Below are positions 50,045-58,124 of a stretch of DNA of 64,000 bases, piece after piece. The first letter of the stretch is position 1; the number at the start of each line of letters is the position of its first letter. Where the stretch lies: positions 31,147 to 95,146 of the forward strand of contig CAYYZO010000004.1 of NCBI GenBank assembly GCA_964476185.1. Direction: 5' to 3'. The notes under the pieces are model-generated. The model had not been told where the DNA came from and searched no databases. It saw nothing but the letters and a program-made list of their open reading frames with translations. The translations under genes were made by a program, and so were the position numbers. This stretch comes from DATNBU01 sp964476185 (lineage in GTDB: Bacteria > Desulfobacterota > Binatia > UBA1149 > CAITLU01).

Positions 50045-50774
50045 GGTCGCACCCTAGCCCACCAGCCGAGGGAGTTCACGCTGCCTGTGTTCGGTCGTCC
50101 GGACGCAGTGCGGCCATTTTCGCATACCGGCCGCGAGAGTCGGGCGGCGCCGATCCTCGTCGTGCGGAATCCTTGTCGCGGCCACGCGATCACGCAGCCG
50201 CGTCCGAACGGCGTTCGAACGGCGACCTCGGGTTGCTCTCCGGGCAGCGTGCGCGATCGGTGCTCACGGGAATCGGGCGCGTGCGGTCCCGCGCGCGGCG
50301 AGATCGCCGGGATCGCGAGGCGGGGTGCGTTCCCAATGACGCTTCGGGTTGCAGCACCGGGTCGCCTTTGGCGGATGGCGATCGCTCGTCTTCCCGTCGC
50401 GACAGGCGCCGTGGCTCGTCCCGTCGAGCCGCGCGGTCGATCCGCGGTGTCCGGCTGCTCCGCGCGCCAGGTCGGTCGCGAACGCACCACGGTGCAGGTC
50501 GGCCCGGGGACCGAGGCCGCACGCCCCTTCGCCGCCAGCCCCTGCCGCCGCGAAGCTGAAACCGGAGCCGCAAGCGGGGAAGTGACATCCCCCACTGGGG
50601 CGGGTGCCCGCCCTTTCGAGCCCCCCGTCTGCGTCAAGTCCGCACGGGGAAAGGGAAAACCTTCTTGCTGAGAATGATGTAAATAGCGTAAGGGAGACCC
50701 TGTCGGGTCCTTACCCTGTTCGAAGGACCGACCGGCCGCTCCATGGCCGCCATTATCCGGAGGGAGGACTTCCG
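50045..50774. other. 730-bp gap without recognised gene
   Basis: No frame here looks like a protein. Two structures stand out. A GC stem is formed by GGGCGG (50598-50603) and CCGCCC (50608-50613). An imperfect hairpin is formed by GTAAG (50688-50692) and CTTAC (50710-50714), with GACCC (50696-50700) and GGGTC (50705-50709) inside it. The right 100 bases are less GC-rich and must hold the promoter and GGAGG site of the secreted protein. Confidence 0.45.
50051..50056 (-). promoter_or_regulatory. candidate -10 hexamer (TAGGGT) of DUF4833-lptFG unit
   Basis: The minus strand reads TAGGGT then six bases then the ATG at 50044. Confidence 0.4.
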
Positions 50775-53555
50775 ATGCTCCAGCAGTTGCGGCCCGTCGT
50801 CTCCACATGGCTTTCGGCCTTCGCGCTCCTCGTCGCCCTTCCGGCCACGTCCACGGCCCTGACGTCCGACGAAACCGCCTGCCGCGCCGCGACGGCCAAG
50901 GCGATGTCGAAGTACTCGGCGCTCCTCGGCAAGACGATGCTCCAGTGCCACCAGCGTCGCAGCAACGGACGGCTTCCGCTGACGATCGACTGCAACGATC
51001 CGCTCCAGGCTGACCTCGCGGGGAAAATCGACAGGGCGCGGGACGACGCGAGGAACTCGATTCTCGGCGACTGCGCCGACGCGGACTCGCTGCTCGCCGC
51101 CTACGTAGGATGCCCCGCGCCGGCCGCGAGCGCGGACGACGGCGGGGAGACCGGCGGAATCGACGACTTCGAGGAGGTGGCGGATTGCCTGATCGCTCTC
51201 GCCGACGCGCGCATCAGCGACCTGATCGGTGACACCGAAGGCCTACCGTCGGAACTGCTTCTCGACCCGCTGCGCAAGTGCCAGTCCACGCTCGGCAGGG
51301 GCGGCGTGACCGTCGTGCGGAGTTACCTGCGCGAGAGTTCCCGCTGCCAGAGGGCCCTCGACGCCTCCGGAGGTCCGGCCGCGTACGAGTGCGACGGCGT
51401 GGACTCCAAGGGGCGCATCATCCGGTCGCGCCTGCGAGGCGTCGACCGCGGCGAGCACAAGTGCTCGTACTCTCCCGAGGTGATTCGCAAGCTGAACGCG
51501 TGCGCCGACGATGCCGCGAACCTGCTCGTCTGTGCCGACGCGAGCGCGGAAGCGAACGGCCGGGCCCTCGCCCGCAGCTTCTACGAACTCGACGGGGGCA
51601 CCTCCGTGACGACCACGACGACGACGCTGCCTGGGTCGACGACCACGACGATGCCCGCAAACGCCTGCGGGGATACCGCGCCGACCTGCGACGGTGCCTG
51701 CGACGACGGATACGTCTGCGAGACCTCCGGCGAGGCCTGCGCGTGCGTCGTCGAGGACACGGGGCCGTGCGCCCCGGCGACGATCCGTCGCAGGATCCAC
51801 GGCAAGTACGGCGCGGTCCCGTCGCAGACCGCCCTCAGCACCGGCTGGTCCGGCTCGGCGCACGACGTGGAGATCCCCGACGGCACCGGCGACGTGGTCG
51901 ACGTGACGTGCGACGAGACGTGCCAGAGCTGCGACGTCACCCTCAACGTCCGACCGGGCGACCCGACGTCGAACTGCCGCTGCACGTCCGATCCGCAGCA
52001 GACCTGCACGGTGATCAACGGTTCCGATCCGGCCAACTGCGGTTCGATCGACCCGACCTGTCGGTGTTACTTCGGCTCTCCGCTGCCGCTGTCGTCCGGC
52101 GGCACGCCGGCCTGCGTCGTCAACCGGATTCGCAGCGACTACTCGGGCACGATGAACCTTCGCACCGGCGAGTGGTCGGACACGATCCGGCTCGCGGCCG
52201 TCGTCTATCTCGGCCTTTCGACGACGGCGCCGTGCCCGACCTGCGTCGGCGATCCGGTGCCGAACGACGGCGTCCGCGACGGCACCTGCAGCGGCGGGCT
52301 CGGCGGCGGCGCCTGCGACGCGAACGGCGTCCACGCGACGTTCGGCGCGACGAGCTGGGACTGCCTGCCGGCGTCGGCCGCGAACATCAGCGGGGCCGGA
52401 CTGCTGATCGACCTGAATTCGTCGACCGGAACGCAGAGCCTGGAAGCGGCGCTGCCGTGCGACACGCCGGGAGGCGCCAACTGCCCCTGCCGCATCTGCA
52501 CGGGCAACGGCAACCTCGGCTGCTCGTCGAACGCCGATTGCGCGGCAGCCGGCGCGGGCACGTGCACGGCCAGCGGCGGCGCCGGCGTCGTGCTGAACAA
52601 GTGCGACGGCTTCGCCTGCGGTTCGGACAACCGCTGCGTGACAGGGCCCGTGGACACGTACTGCAGCGGCGTCGTGCATCCCGACGGCCGCGGCTTCGTG
52701 CCTTGCACCGGCGACAACGACTGTTCGGCCAGCGGCGGCGGGACCTGCTCCGTGCTCGACATCCGCCGTTGCTTCCCGGATCCGATCGTGGTGTCGGGCG
52801 ACGCCGACCGGGACGAGCCCACGAGTTCGTCGATCTTCTGCATCGCCCCGACGTCGAACGCGGCGGTGAACCTGGCCGCCGGACTGCCGGGGCCGGGCAC
52901 GCTGTCGCTCAGCTACGAGGCCGACGTGCGCTGCCAGAGCAATCCCGACGTCGCGTACGAATTCCCGGCGGGGGACAACTGCGCGTCGGTCGCGACGACC
53001 ACGACGACGCTGCTGCCGCTTCCGACCTGCGAAGAGGCCGACGCGCCGGTGTGCGGCGGGCTGTGCCCGACGGGTCAGGCTTGCACCGACAACGCCGGCG
53101 TCTGCGAGTGCGTCGGCGTCCCGCTGCCGGCGTGCGCCGAAGCGACGGCGCCGACGTGCGGCGGGATCTGTCCGGAACCGACCGAGGCGTGCACCGACGT
53201 CGGTGGCACCTGCTCGTGCGAGCCGGTGACGCTGCCGCAGTGCGGGGACGCCGAGGCCCCGCTTTGCGGCGGCCTGTGCCCGGGCGGCGAGGTCTGCTCG
53301 GACGTCGGCGGCAGCTGCGAGTGCGGCGCTCCGGGGGTGCCGGTGTGCTCGAGCGCGCTGTCGCCGGTTTGCGGCGGCACCTGCGATGTCGGGTCGGTGT
53401 GCATCGACATGGGCGGCGCGTGCGGATGCCAGTCGCTCGGCCTGCCGACCTGCGCGGAGGCGACGTCGCCGGAGTGCGTCGGCACGTGCTCGCTCGGGTC
53501 GTTCTGCGAGAACGTCTCCGGCGCGTGCCAGTGCGTGGCGATTCCGCTGCCGTAG
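50775..53555 (+). CDS. large secreted Cys-rich protein with tandem C-terminal repeats
   Basis: The protein has 926 residues. The signal peptide (about 1-30, ALLVALPATSTA) is followed by a helical Cys-containing region (to about 270). A Thr-rich linker TTTTTTLPGSTTTTMP is followed by one Cys-rich module and a central beta-rich region with many Cys. A second linker, TTTTTLLPLP, leads to five C-terminal repeats of 35-36 residues. GGAGG precedes the ATG at 50775. The Thr/Pro linkers and Cys spacing suggest an extracellular, disulfide-rich surface or matrix protein. No enzyme motif is seen and its function is unknown. Confidence 0.82.
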   Translation: MLQQLRPVVSTWLSAFALLVALPATSTALTSDETACRAATAKAMSKYSALLGKTMLQCHQRRSNGRLPLTIDCNDPLQADLAGKIDRARDDARNSILGDCADADSLLAAYVGCPAPAASADDGGETGGIDDFEEVADCLIALADARISDLIGDTEGLPSELLLDPLRKCQSTLGRGGVTVVRSYLRESSRCQRALDASGGPAAYECDGVDSKGRIIRSRLRGVDRGEHKCSYSPEVIRKLNACADDAANLLVCADASAEANGRALARSFYELDGGTSVTTTTTTLPGSTTTTMPANACGDTAPTCDGACDDGYVCETSGEACACVVEDTGPCAPATIRRRIHGKYGAVPSQTALSTGWSGSAHDVEIPDGTGDVVDVTCDETCQSCDVTLNVRPGDPTSNCRCTSDPQQTCTVINGSDPANCGSIDPTCRCYFGSPLPLSSGGTPACVVNRIRSDYSGTMNLRTGEWSDTIRLAAVVYLGLSTTAPCPTCVGDPVPNDGVRDGTCSGGLGGGACDANGVHATFGATSWDCLPASAANISGAGLLIDLNSSTGTQSLEAALPCDTPGGANCPCRICTGNGNLGCSSNADCAAAGAGTCTASGGAGVVLNKCDGFACGSDNRCVTGPVDTYCSGVVHPDGRGFVPCTGDNDCSASGGGTCSVLDIRRCFPDPIVVSGDADRDEPTSSSIFCIAPTSNAAVNLAAGLPGPGTLSLSYEADVRCQSNPDVAYEFPAGDNCASVATTTTTLLPLPTCEEADAPVCGGLCPTGQACTDNAGVCECVGVPLPACAEATAPTCGGICPEPTEACTDVGGTCSCEPVTLPQCGDAEAPLCGGLCPGGEVCSDVGGSCECGAPGVPVCSSALSPVCGGTCDVGSVCIDMGGACGCQSLGLPTCAEATSPECVGTCSLGSFCENVSGACQCVAIPLP
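53022..53549 (+). repeat. five tandem 35-36 codon Cys-rich repeats
   Basis: Each unit reads P-x-C-x5-[AS]-P-x-C-x-G-x-C, then x5-6, then C-x4-G-x-C-x-C. Six cysteines per unit recur in register in the typical units, with lengths 35, 36, 35, 35 and 35. An additional single copy occurs in the middle of the protein (CGDTAPTCDGACDDGYVC). The repeat DNA differs enough that duplication was not recent. Confidence 0.8.
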
Positions 53556-53612
53556 GGGCGATCCCGGCTCCTCGGCATGGGGCGCGCGGTCGTTGCGCGC
53601 TGCGCCGGGGAG

Positions 53613-55064
53613 TCAGACGCCTTCGGACGAGGCGTGCAGCCGAGGCCGGCGCCCGGTCCAGGGACGTCGCTCCTCGAACTGGGCGGCCAGCGCGAGGAGC
53701 ACGTCCTCCCGGGCGAACCGCGCGACCAGCTGGACGCCGACCGGCAGGCCGTCGTCGGTTTCGCCGAGCGGAAGGCTGATCGCGGGCTGGCCCGTCACGT
53801 TGAACGGCGACGTGAAGGCGAAGAGGGTTCGCTCGCTTTCCTCGCGAAACGCCTCGACGGTCTCGAACGAACTCGGGTCGACGCGGCCGAACTCGAGCCG
53901 CTCGACCGCGATCGTCGGCGTCACCAGCACGTCGAACGCCTCGAACCATGCTCCGATCGCGCGCCGCGCGAAGTTGAACTGCAGCCCCGCGAGGAAGAAC
54001 TCGCGCGCCGACATCGCGCCGATCTTGCGTGCGGCGTCGAGCACGACCGGCTCGAGGTACCGCGGCCCGACCTCGCGGCCGAGCATCGCGGCGAACGGCT
54101 CGAGCAGCAGGAGCGCCGAATCGAAGGCGAGGCGGTTCGCGGCGTACGCCGCCGAGACGTCGAACGGCCGGGCGACTTGCTCGACCTCGTGCCCCATGTC
54201 CTCGAGGGCGCGGGCGGTGCGTTCGACCGCACGCACGAGGGCATCCGGCACGATCTCGCCGGTGGACCAGTTCGTCGTCGACCAGGCCACGCGCAGGCGC
54301 GACGGCGGCTGCTTCGCGGCCTCGCTCCAGGTCGAGTCGGGCCGCCACAACACGAACGGATCGCCGGGATCGGGGCCGGCCACCGCGTCGAGCACGGCGG
54401 CGGCGTCGCGCACGCTGCGCGCGAGCACGAACTCGCAGGCGCAGCCGAGCAGCAGCTCGTCGAAGTCGGGACCCGCGCTCACGCGGGCGCGCGTCGGCTT
54501 GAGTCCGACGAGGCCGCACAGGCTGGCCGGGATGCGGATCGATCCGGCGCCGTCGCTGCCGTGCGCGATCGGAGCGATGCCGGAGGCGACCACCGCTGCG
54601 GCCCCGCCGCTCGAGCCGCCGGGACTGAGTCCGGTGTTCCACGGATTGCACGTGCGTCCGGCCAGCACGGACTCGGTGGTGCCGGCGAAGCCCGCTTCCG
54701 GCGTAGCCGTTCGCCCGAGGTTCACGAGTCCGGCGCGCCGGAAGCGCGCGGTCAGGAACGAGGTCTTGTCGGCGCGATGCCCGGCGAGCATGCGGCTGCC
54801 CATTTCCGAGAGGCGGCCTTCCTCGCCGGCGCCGATGTCCTTCAGGAAGAACGGCACGCCCGCGAACGGGCCGGTCGTCGCGGCTTCGGGGTCGCCGTGC
54901 TCGACGCGGTCCGCGAACAGTTCCAGGATCGCGTTGAGCGAAGGGTTCAGGTTCGCGGCAGCCTGCGCGGCGCAGGCCCGCAACTCGCTCGCGTCGACTT
55001 CCCGCCGCGCGACGAGGTCGGCGAGGCCTGTGGCATCGAGAGCAGCGTACTCCCGGAGGTTCAT
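53613..55064 (-). CDS. amidase-signature enzyme
   Basis: The protein has 483 residues. The catalytic triad parts are GVPFFLKDIG (Lys), PGGSSGGAAA (cis-Ser) and HGSDGAGSIRIPAS (nucleophile Ser). Overall length and the C-terminal FTSPFNVTGQPAISLPLG fit the family. Members hydrolyse amides such as fatty amides, indole acetamide or lactam oligomers. The start at 55064 removes an improbable Arg/His-rich extension. A long intergenic region lies upstream and the secreted Cys-rich gene converges on it. The substrate is unknown. Confidence 0.9.
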   Translation of the reverse strand: MNLREYAALDATGLADLVARREVDASELRACAAQAAANLNPSLNAILELFADRVEHGDPEAATTGPFAGVPFFLKDIGAGEEGRLSEMGSRMLAGHRADKTSFLTARFRRAGLVNLGRTATPEAGFAGTTESVLAGRTCNPWNTGLSPGGSSGGAAAVVASGIAPIAHGSDGAGSIRIPASLCGLVGLKPTRARVSAGPDFDELLLGCACEFVLARSVRDAAAVLDAVAGPDPGDPFVLWRPDSTWSEAAKQPPSRLRVAWSTTNWSTGEIVPDALVRAVERTARALEDMGHEVEQVARPFDVSAAYAANRLAFDSALLLLEPFAAMLGREVGPRYLEPVVLDAARKIGAMSAREFFLAGLQFNFARRAIGAWFEAFDVLVTPTIAVERLEFGRVDPSSFETVEAFREESERTLFAFTSPFNVTGQPAISLPLGETDDGLPVGVQLVARFAREDVLLALAAQFEERRPWTGRRPRLHASSEGV

Positions 55065-55551
55065 GCGGTGCGCACCGGGCGTGCGCGCGGGACGAGCCCG
55101 GTTGTCGTGATGCGAACGACTGCGGAAGCCGGGGGCGCGAGCGTGATGGGCATGCGGCGATCTTGTCCGTCGTTGCGGCGTGTCGCAAGGCGCGTCGCGA
55201 GACCGTGACGAAAGGAATGCGGGCACGGAAGGTTTTCGAGCCTGGACCGTCGGGAGCGACGCGGTCGGCGACATGCCGGCCGGAGCAGGCGACGGGGCGC
55301 GTGGAGCGACGCGGGATTCACCGTACTTCCGTTCCGCGAAAGGGCGGATCGGATCTTTCCTCGGCGCCCGGCCGATGCTGGATTGCCTCCATCCCTCACC
55401 GTTCCCTTCCGTGATTCGAACGGCGGTCGAAGGCCGGAGGCTGGCCCGGACGCGCCCTGTCTCCGGCTGGTGGCGTCAGCGTCGCGGCATGACTATTGGG
55501 GAGAGCGATTTCGCGCAGCCGCTCCCAGGGCGCCGCAAGGAAGGTGATCCC
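55065..55551. other. 487-bp intergenic region
   Basis: It lies between the divergent amidase and the dockerin-like gene and must contain both promoters. AAGGAAGG at the right end is the ribosome site of the latter. I found no other convincing feature. Confidence 0.4.
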
Positions 55552-56190
55552 ATGACGAGAATCCCGCTTCGGATGGCTATCGTGGCTCTCGCGTCGCTGG
55601 TCTTCTGCAAGCCCGTCGTGGCGGCCGGCGTGTGTGGCGACGTCAACGACAGTGGGCACGTCAACACGTCCGATGCGCTGCTCGTGCTCAAGACGGCAGT
55701 AGGGCAGAACGTCGGACTGGTCTGCTCCTCGGGGCCTCTCGGGACATCGTACGGCTATACGACCGATTTCATCACGTCCGGTGTGTATACGCAGAACTAC
55801 CTTCTCGGCATCGCGATCGACATCGCCGAGGAATCGACGGTGACACATTTCGGCATCATCTCCGCAGGTCCCGGTCCGAATGTACGGTTCGCCCTCTATT
55901 CGGACGGTGGCGGCAAGCCGGGTACGTTGGTGATCGGGTCGAGTCCGGCCTTTCTGCAGGGGGGTATGCAGGAAGTGGAGGTCCCCGCGACGAAGGTCCA
56001 GGCCGGGACCTACTGGGTCATGGCCCTCTACGACAGCACGGCGTTGATCGGCTCGGACCAGGCGGAAGACGAAAAGGTGTATTACCGCGCGCTGAACTTC
56101 GGCGACCCTTATCCGGCCGCGTTCGGCGCCGGCTTGAGCTACGAAGGCTCTCGCTCGAACTATTGGGTCAAGGTCCAGCTCGCGCCCTGA
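55552..56190 (+). CDS. small secreted protein with dockerin-like EF-hand module
   Basis: The protein has 212 residues. The signal peptide (about 1-24) ends near VVAA then G. It is followed by CGDVNDSGHVNTSDALLVLK, a single Ca-binding dockerin-type loop with its helix, closed by a second Cys (GLVC). The remaining 150 residues form a beta-sandwich-like domain (VTHFGIISAGPGPNVRFALY, GTYWVMALYD) without catalytic motifs. A true dockerin needs two copies; only one is seen. It is exported and probably surface- or complex-associated. AAGGAAGG precedes the ATG. Confidence 0.75.
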   Translation: MTRIPLRMAIVALASLVFCKPVVAAGVCGDVNDSGHVNTSDALLVLKTAVGQNVGLVCSSGPLGTSYGYTTDFITSGVYTQNYLLGIAIDIAEESTVTHFGIISAGPGPNVRFALYSDGGGKPGTLVIGSSPAFLQGGMQEVEVPATKVQAGTYWVMALYDSTALIGSDQAEDEKVYYRALNFGDPYPAAFGAGLSYEGSRSNYWVKVQLAP

Positions 56191-56249
56191 ACGAGGCCCG
56201 CGGGGCGACCCCGTTCGACAGGCGGATGCGATGTCCCGCCGCGCCCCGC

Positions 56250-56591
56250 TCAGCCTTCCGGGAACGACGTGCGCGGCGGGCTGAACGTCCCGACGCCGCG
56301 GTTCTCGTAGTACCCGGTCAGCTGGAAATGCGCGGTCGCGCGGATCGCGTCGTTCTCGCAGATCGCCATGCAGTTGTTGCAGCTGATGCAGCCGCGCACG
56401 TCGTCGAGCGTCTTCGCCTTGCGCTTGCCGTCGATGCGCACGAGCTCGAGCACGCGCGCCGGGCAGACGATCACGCACATCTTGCAGCCGTCGCACTTCG
56501 CCTGGTCGATGGTCACGCGCTGGAACGTGCACTGCGACGGGTCGTCCCAGGTCGGAAAGTCTCCGTAAACGAGCCTGTTCAGCATGGACAT
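56250..56591 (-). CDS. two-cluster [4Fe-4S] ferredoxin
   Basis: The protein has 113 residues. The first cluster motif is CDGCKMCVIVCP and the second is CISCNNCMAICE, both complete. A longer linker between them (VLELVRIDGKRKAKTLDDVRG) is unlike the shortest clostridial ferredoxins. It transfers electrons in the cytoplasm. It follows the nitroreductase by 19 bp as the last gene of a six-gene operon, so it may be the electron donor or acceptor of that enzyme. Confidence 0.9.
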   Translation of the reverse strand: MSMLNRLVYGDFPTWDDPSQCTFQRVTIDQAKCDGCKMCVIVCPARVLELVRIDGKRKAKTLDDVRGCISCNNCMAICENDAIRATAHFQLTGYYENRGVGTFSPPRTSFPEG

Positions 56592-56610
56592 GGCCTGTTC
56601 CTCCTCCCGG

Positions 56611-57402
56611 TCAGTAGAGAGTCCGTTTCTCGCCGTGCTCGAACCACTGGATCTCGTGCGTCGCGCGGTCGATCACGCGCTGCCAGGGTTTTCCCACGGC
56701 GTAGCCGACGCAGATCGCTTCCGAGATCTGGAAGCGCTCGTCGAGGCCGAGCCGCTCCTGCCATTCCTTGCTGCTGTTCAGCAGCTTGGAGAACCCGACC
56801 CAGCAGGTGCCGAGCCCCTGGCTTTCGGCGGCCATGACGATGTTCGTGCCGACGATTCCGATGTCGATCTCGGGGACGCCGACGCCGTGCTTGTCCACGA
56901 GCAGGAGGATCACCGTCGGCGCCCGGTGGAACACCATGAACTCGCCGTCGGCGATCTTGCGCAGCACCTGCATCGGGACGGGGTGCGTGGCGCTCGGGTC
57001 GCTCGCGGTCACGAAGCGCGCGACCGCCTCGGTGGCGAACCGGCGCAGGCTGCCCTTCTCGTGGATCGTGTAGTCCACGATCCCGGCGAGCTTCCGGCAC
57101 TCGGAGACGCAGAACTCCTCCATCTGCTTGAGGAGCTGCGGCTCGCGCACGACGGCGAACCGGTAGGGCTGGCAGTTGCCCTGCGACGGCGCGAAGCGGC
57201 CGATCTCGAGCATCCGGCGCACGAGGTGGGCCGGGACCTGCGCCTTCTTGAACTTGCGGATGCTCCGGCGCGTGAGGAACAGGCGCTCGGTTTCGTTCCA
57301 GTCGGCTCCCTCCTCGCAGGCGACACGCGCGCCGGCGACGGTGCCGTCGTCCTTCTCGTCGACCTCGAGCTCGACGTCGGAGCGTGCGATGGCATGAGAC
57401 AT
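56611..57402 (-). CDS. nitroreductase-family flavoprotein
   Basis: The protein has 263 residues. An N-terminal 35-residue acidic extension precedes LTRRSIRKFKKAQVP, the FMN phosphate site. APSQGNCQPYRFAVV is the second FMN block, and ESQGLGTCWVGFSKLL is the end of the family core. Relatives reduce nitro compounds, quinones or enoyl groups or act in other FMN chemistry. Location between TetR and a ferredoxin suggests it works with the ferredoxin rather than with NAD(P)H. The substrate is unknown. Confidence 0.88.
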   Translation of the reverse strand: MSHAIARSDVELEVDEKDDGTVAGARVACEEGADWNETERLFLTRRSIRKFKKAQVPAHLVRRMLEIGRFAPSQGNCQPYRFAVVREPQLLKQMEEFCVSECRKLAGIVDYTIHEKGSLRRFATEAVARFVTASDPSATHPVPMQVLRKIADGEFMVFHRAPTVILLLVDKHGVGVPEIDIGIVGTNIVMAAESQGLGTCWVGFSKLLNSSKEWQERLGLDERFQISEAICVGYAVGKPWQRVIDRATHEIQWFEHGEKRTLY

Positions 57403-57417
57403 GACGATTCCTCCTCT

Positions 57418-58122
57418 TTACGGCTCGCTCGCGGTACGGGCGTCCCGCGGGGGCGGCGCGGCCTGCGCGTCCGGAGCGGCGTGGATGGGGATTCGACCTT
57501 CCAAGGACATCCGTTCCATCCCGCCGAGCATCAGCTCGGACACGAAACGGGTCGTCCGCTCGATGTCGAACGGGCGCTGCTGGATCAGGCGGAAACCGAA
57601 CTCGCCCGCGAGGGCGACGCCGGCCAGCGCGAAGCTCTCGAGGTCGAGCCCGGTGATCCCGAACTCCTGCGAGCGCGCCTCGAGGTCGTCGGCGAGGTCG
57701 CGGATCGCGAGGTCCATGACGCTGGCGGCGATGAGCTGCTGCACGTCGCCGGCGTTGCGGGCCACGAGCGTGACGAGCAGGCGGTCCTGGCAGTAGAGCG
57801 TGAAGGTCGCGCGGAACGCCTCGTGGATCAGTTCCTCCAGCGTCGTCGCCTTCATGCGCGCGACGTGCACCCGCGCCCGGACGCGATTCGCGAACGCGAC
57901 GACGATCTCGCGCAGCACCGTCTCCTTGTCGTCGAAGTAGTTGTAGAAGGTGCCCGGCGCGAGCCCGGCCCGCCTCATGATGTCGCGCACCGTGGACGCC
58001 CCGAACCCGAGGTCGCAGAAGCTCTCGCGGGCGGCCGCGAGGATCTGCTCGCGGATGCGGATGCTGTTGCGCTCACGCTTCCCGGCGCCGGCCGGCGTGG
58101 CGATGGTCGCGGCGGTTCGCAT
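57418..58122 (-). CDS. TetR-family transcriptional regulator
   Basis: The protein has 234 residues. The HTH (about 20-65) reads ILAAARESFCDLGFGASTVRDIMRRAGLAPGTFYNYF, the TetR pattern. The ligand-binding part (about 75-215) is helical. It is embedded in the operon, two bases after the CoA ligase stop and 15 before the nitroreductase, so it likely controls its own operon in response to a CoA thioester or its acid. A palindrome at 62474 is a candidate target. GAGAGG lies before the ATG. Confidence 0.9.
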   Translation of the reverse strand: MRTAATIATPAGAGKRERNSIRIREQILAAARESFCDLGFGASTVRDIMRRAGLAPGTFYNYFDDKETVLREIVVAFANRVRARVHVARMKATTLEELIHEAFRATFTLYCQDRLLVTLVARNAGDVQQLIAASVMDLAIRDLADDLEARSQEFGITGLDLESFALAGVALAGEFGFRLIQQRPFDIERTTRFVSELMLGGMERMSLEGRIPIHAAPDAQAAPPPRDARTASEP

Positions 58123-58124
58123 GG

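Noticed and set aside
50640..50715. Possible c-di-GMP-I riboswitch before the secreted protein
   Set aside because: The segment AAGGGAAAACC recalls the conserved core, but the tetraloop/receptor and second stem do not fit.
51243..52679. Long antisense frame inside the secreted Cys-rich gene
   Set aside because: The composition is typical of GC-rich shadow sequence and no domain or start signal is visible.
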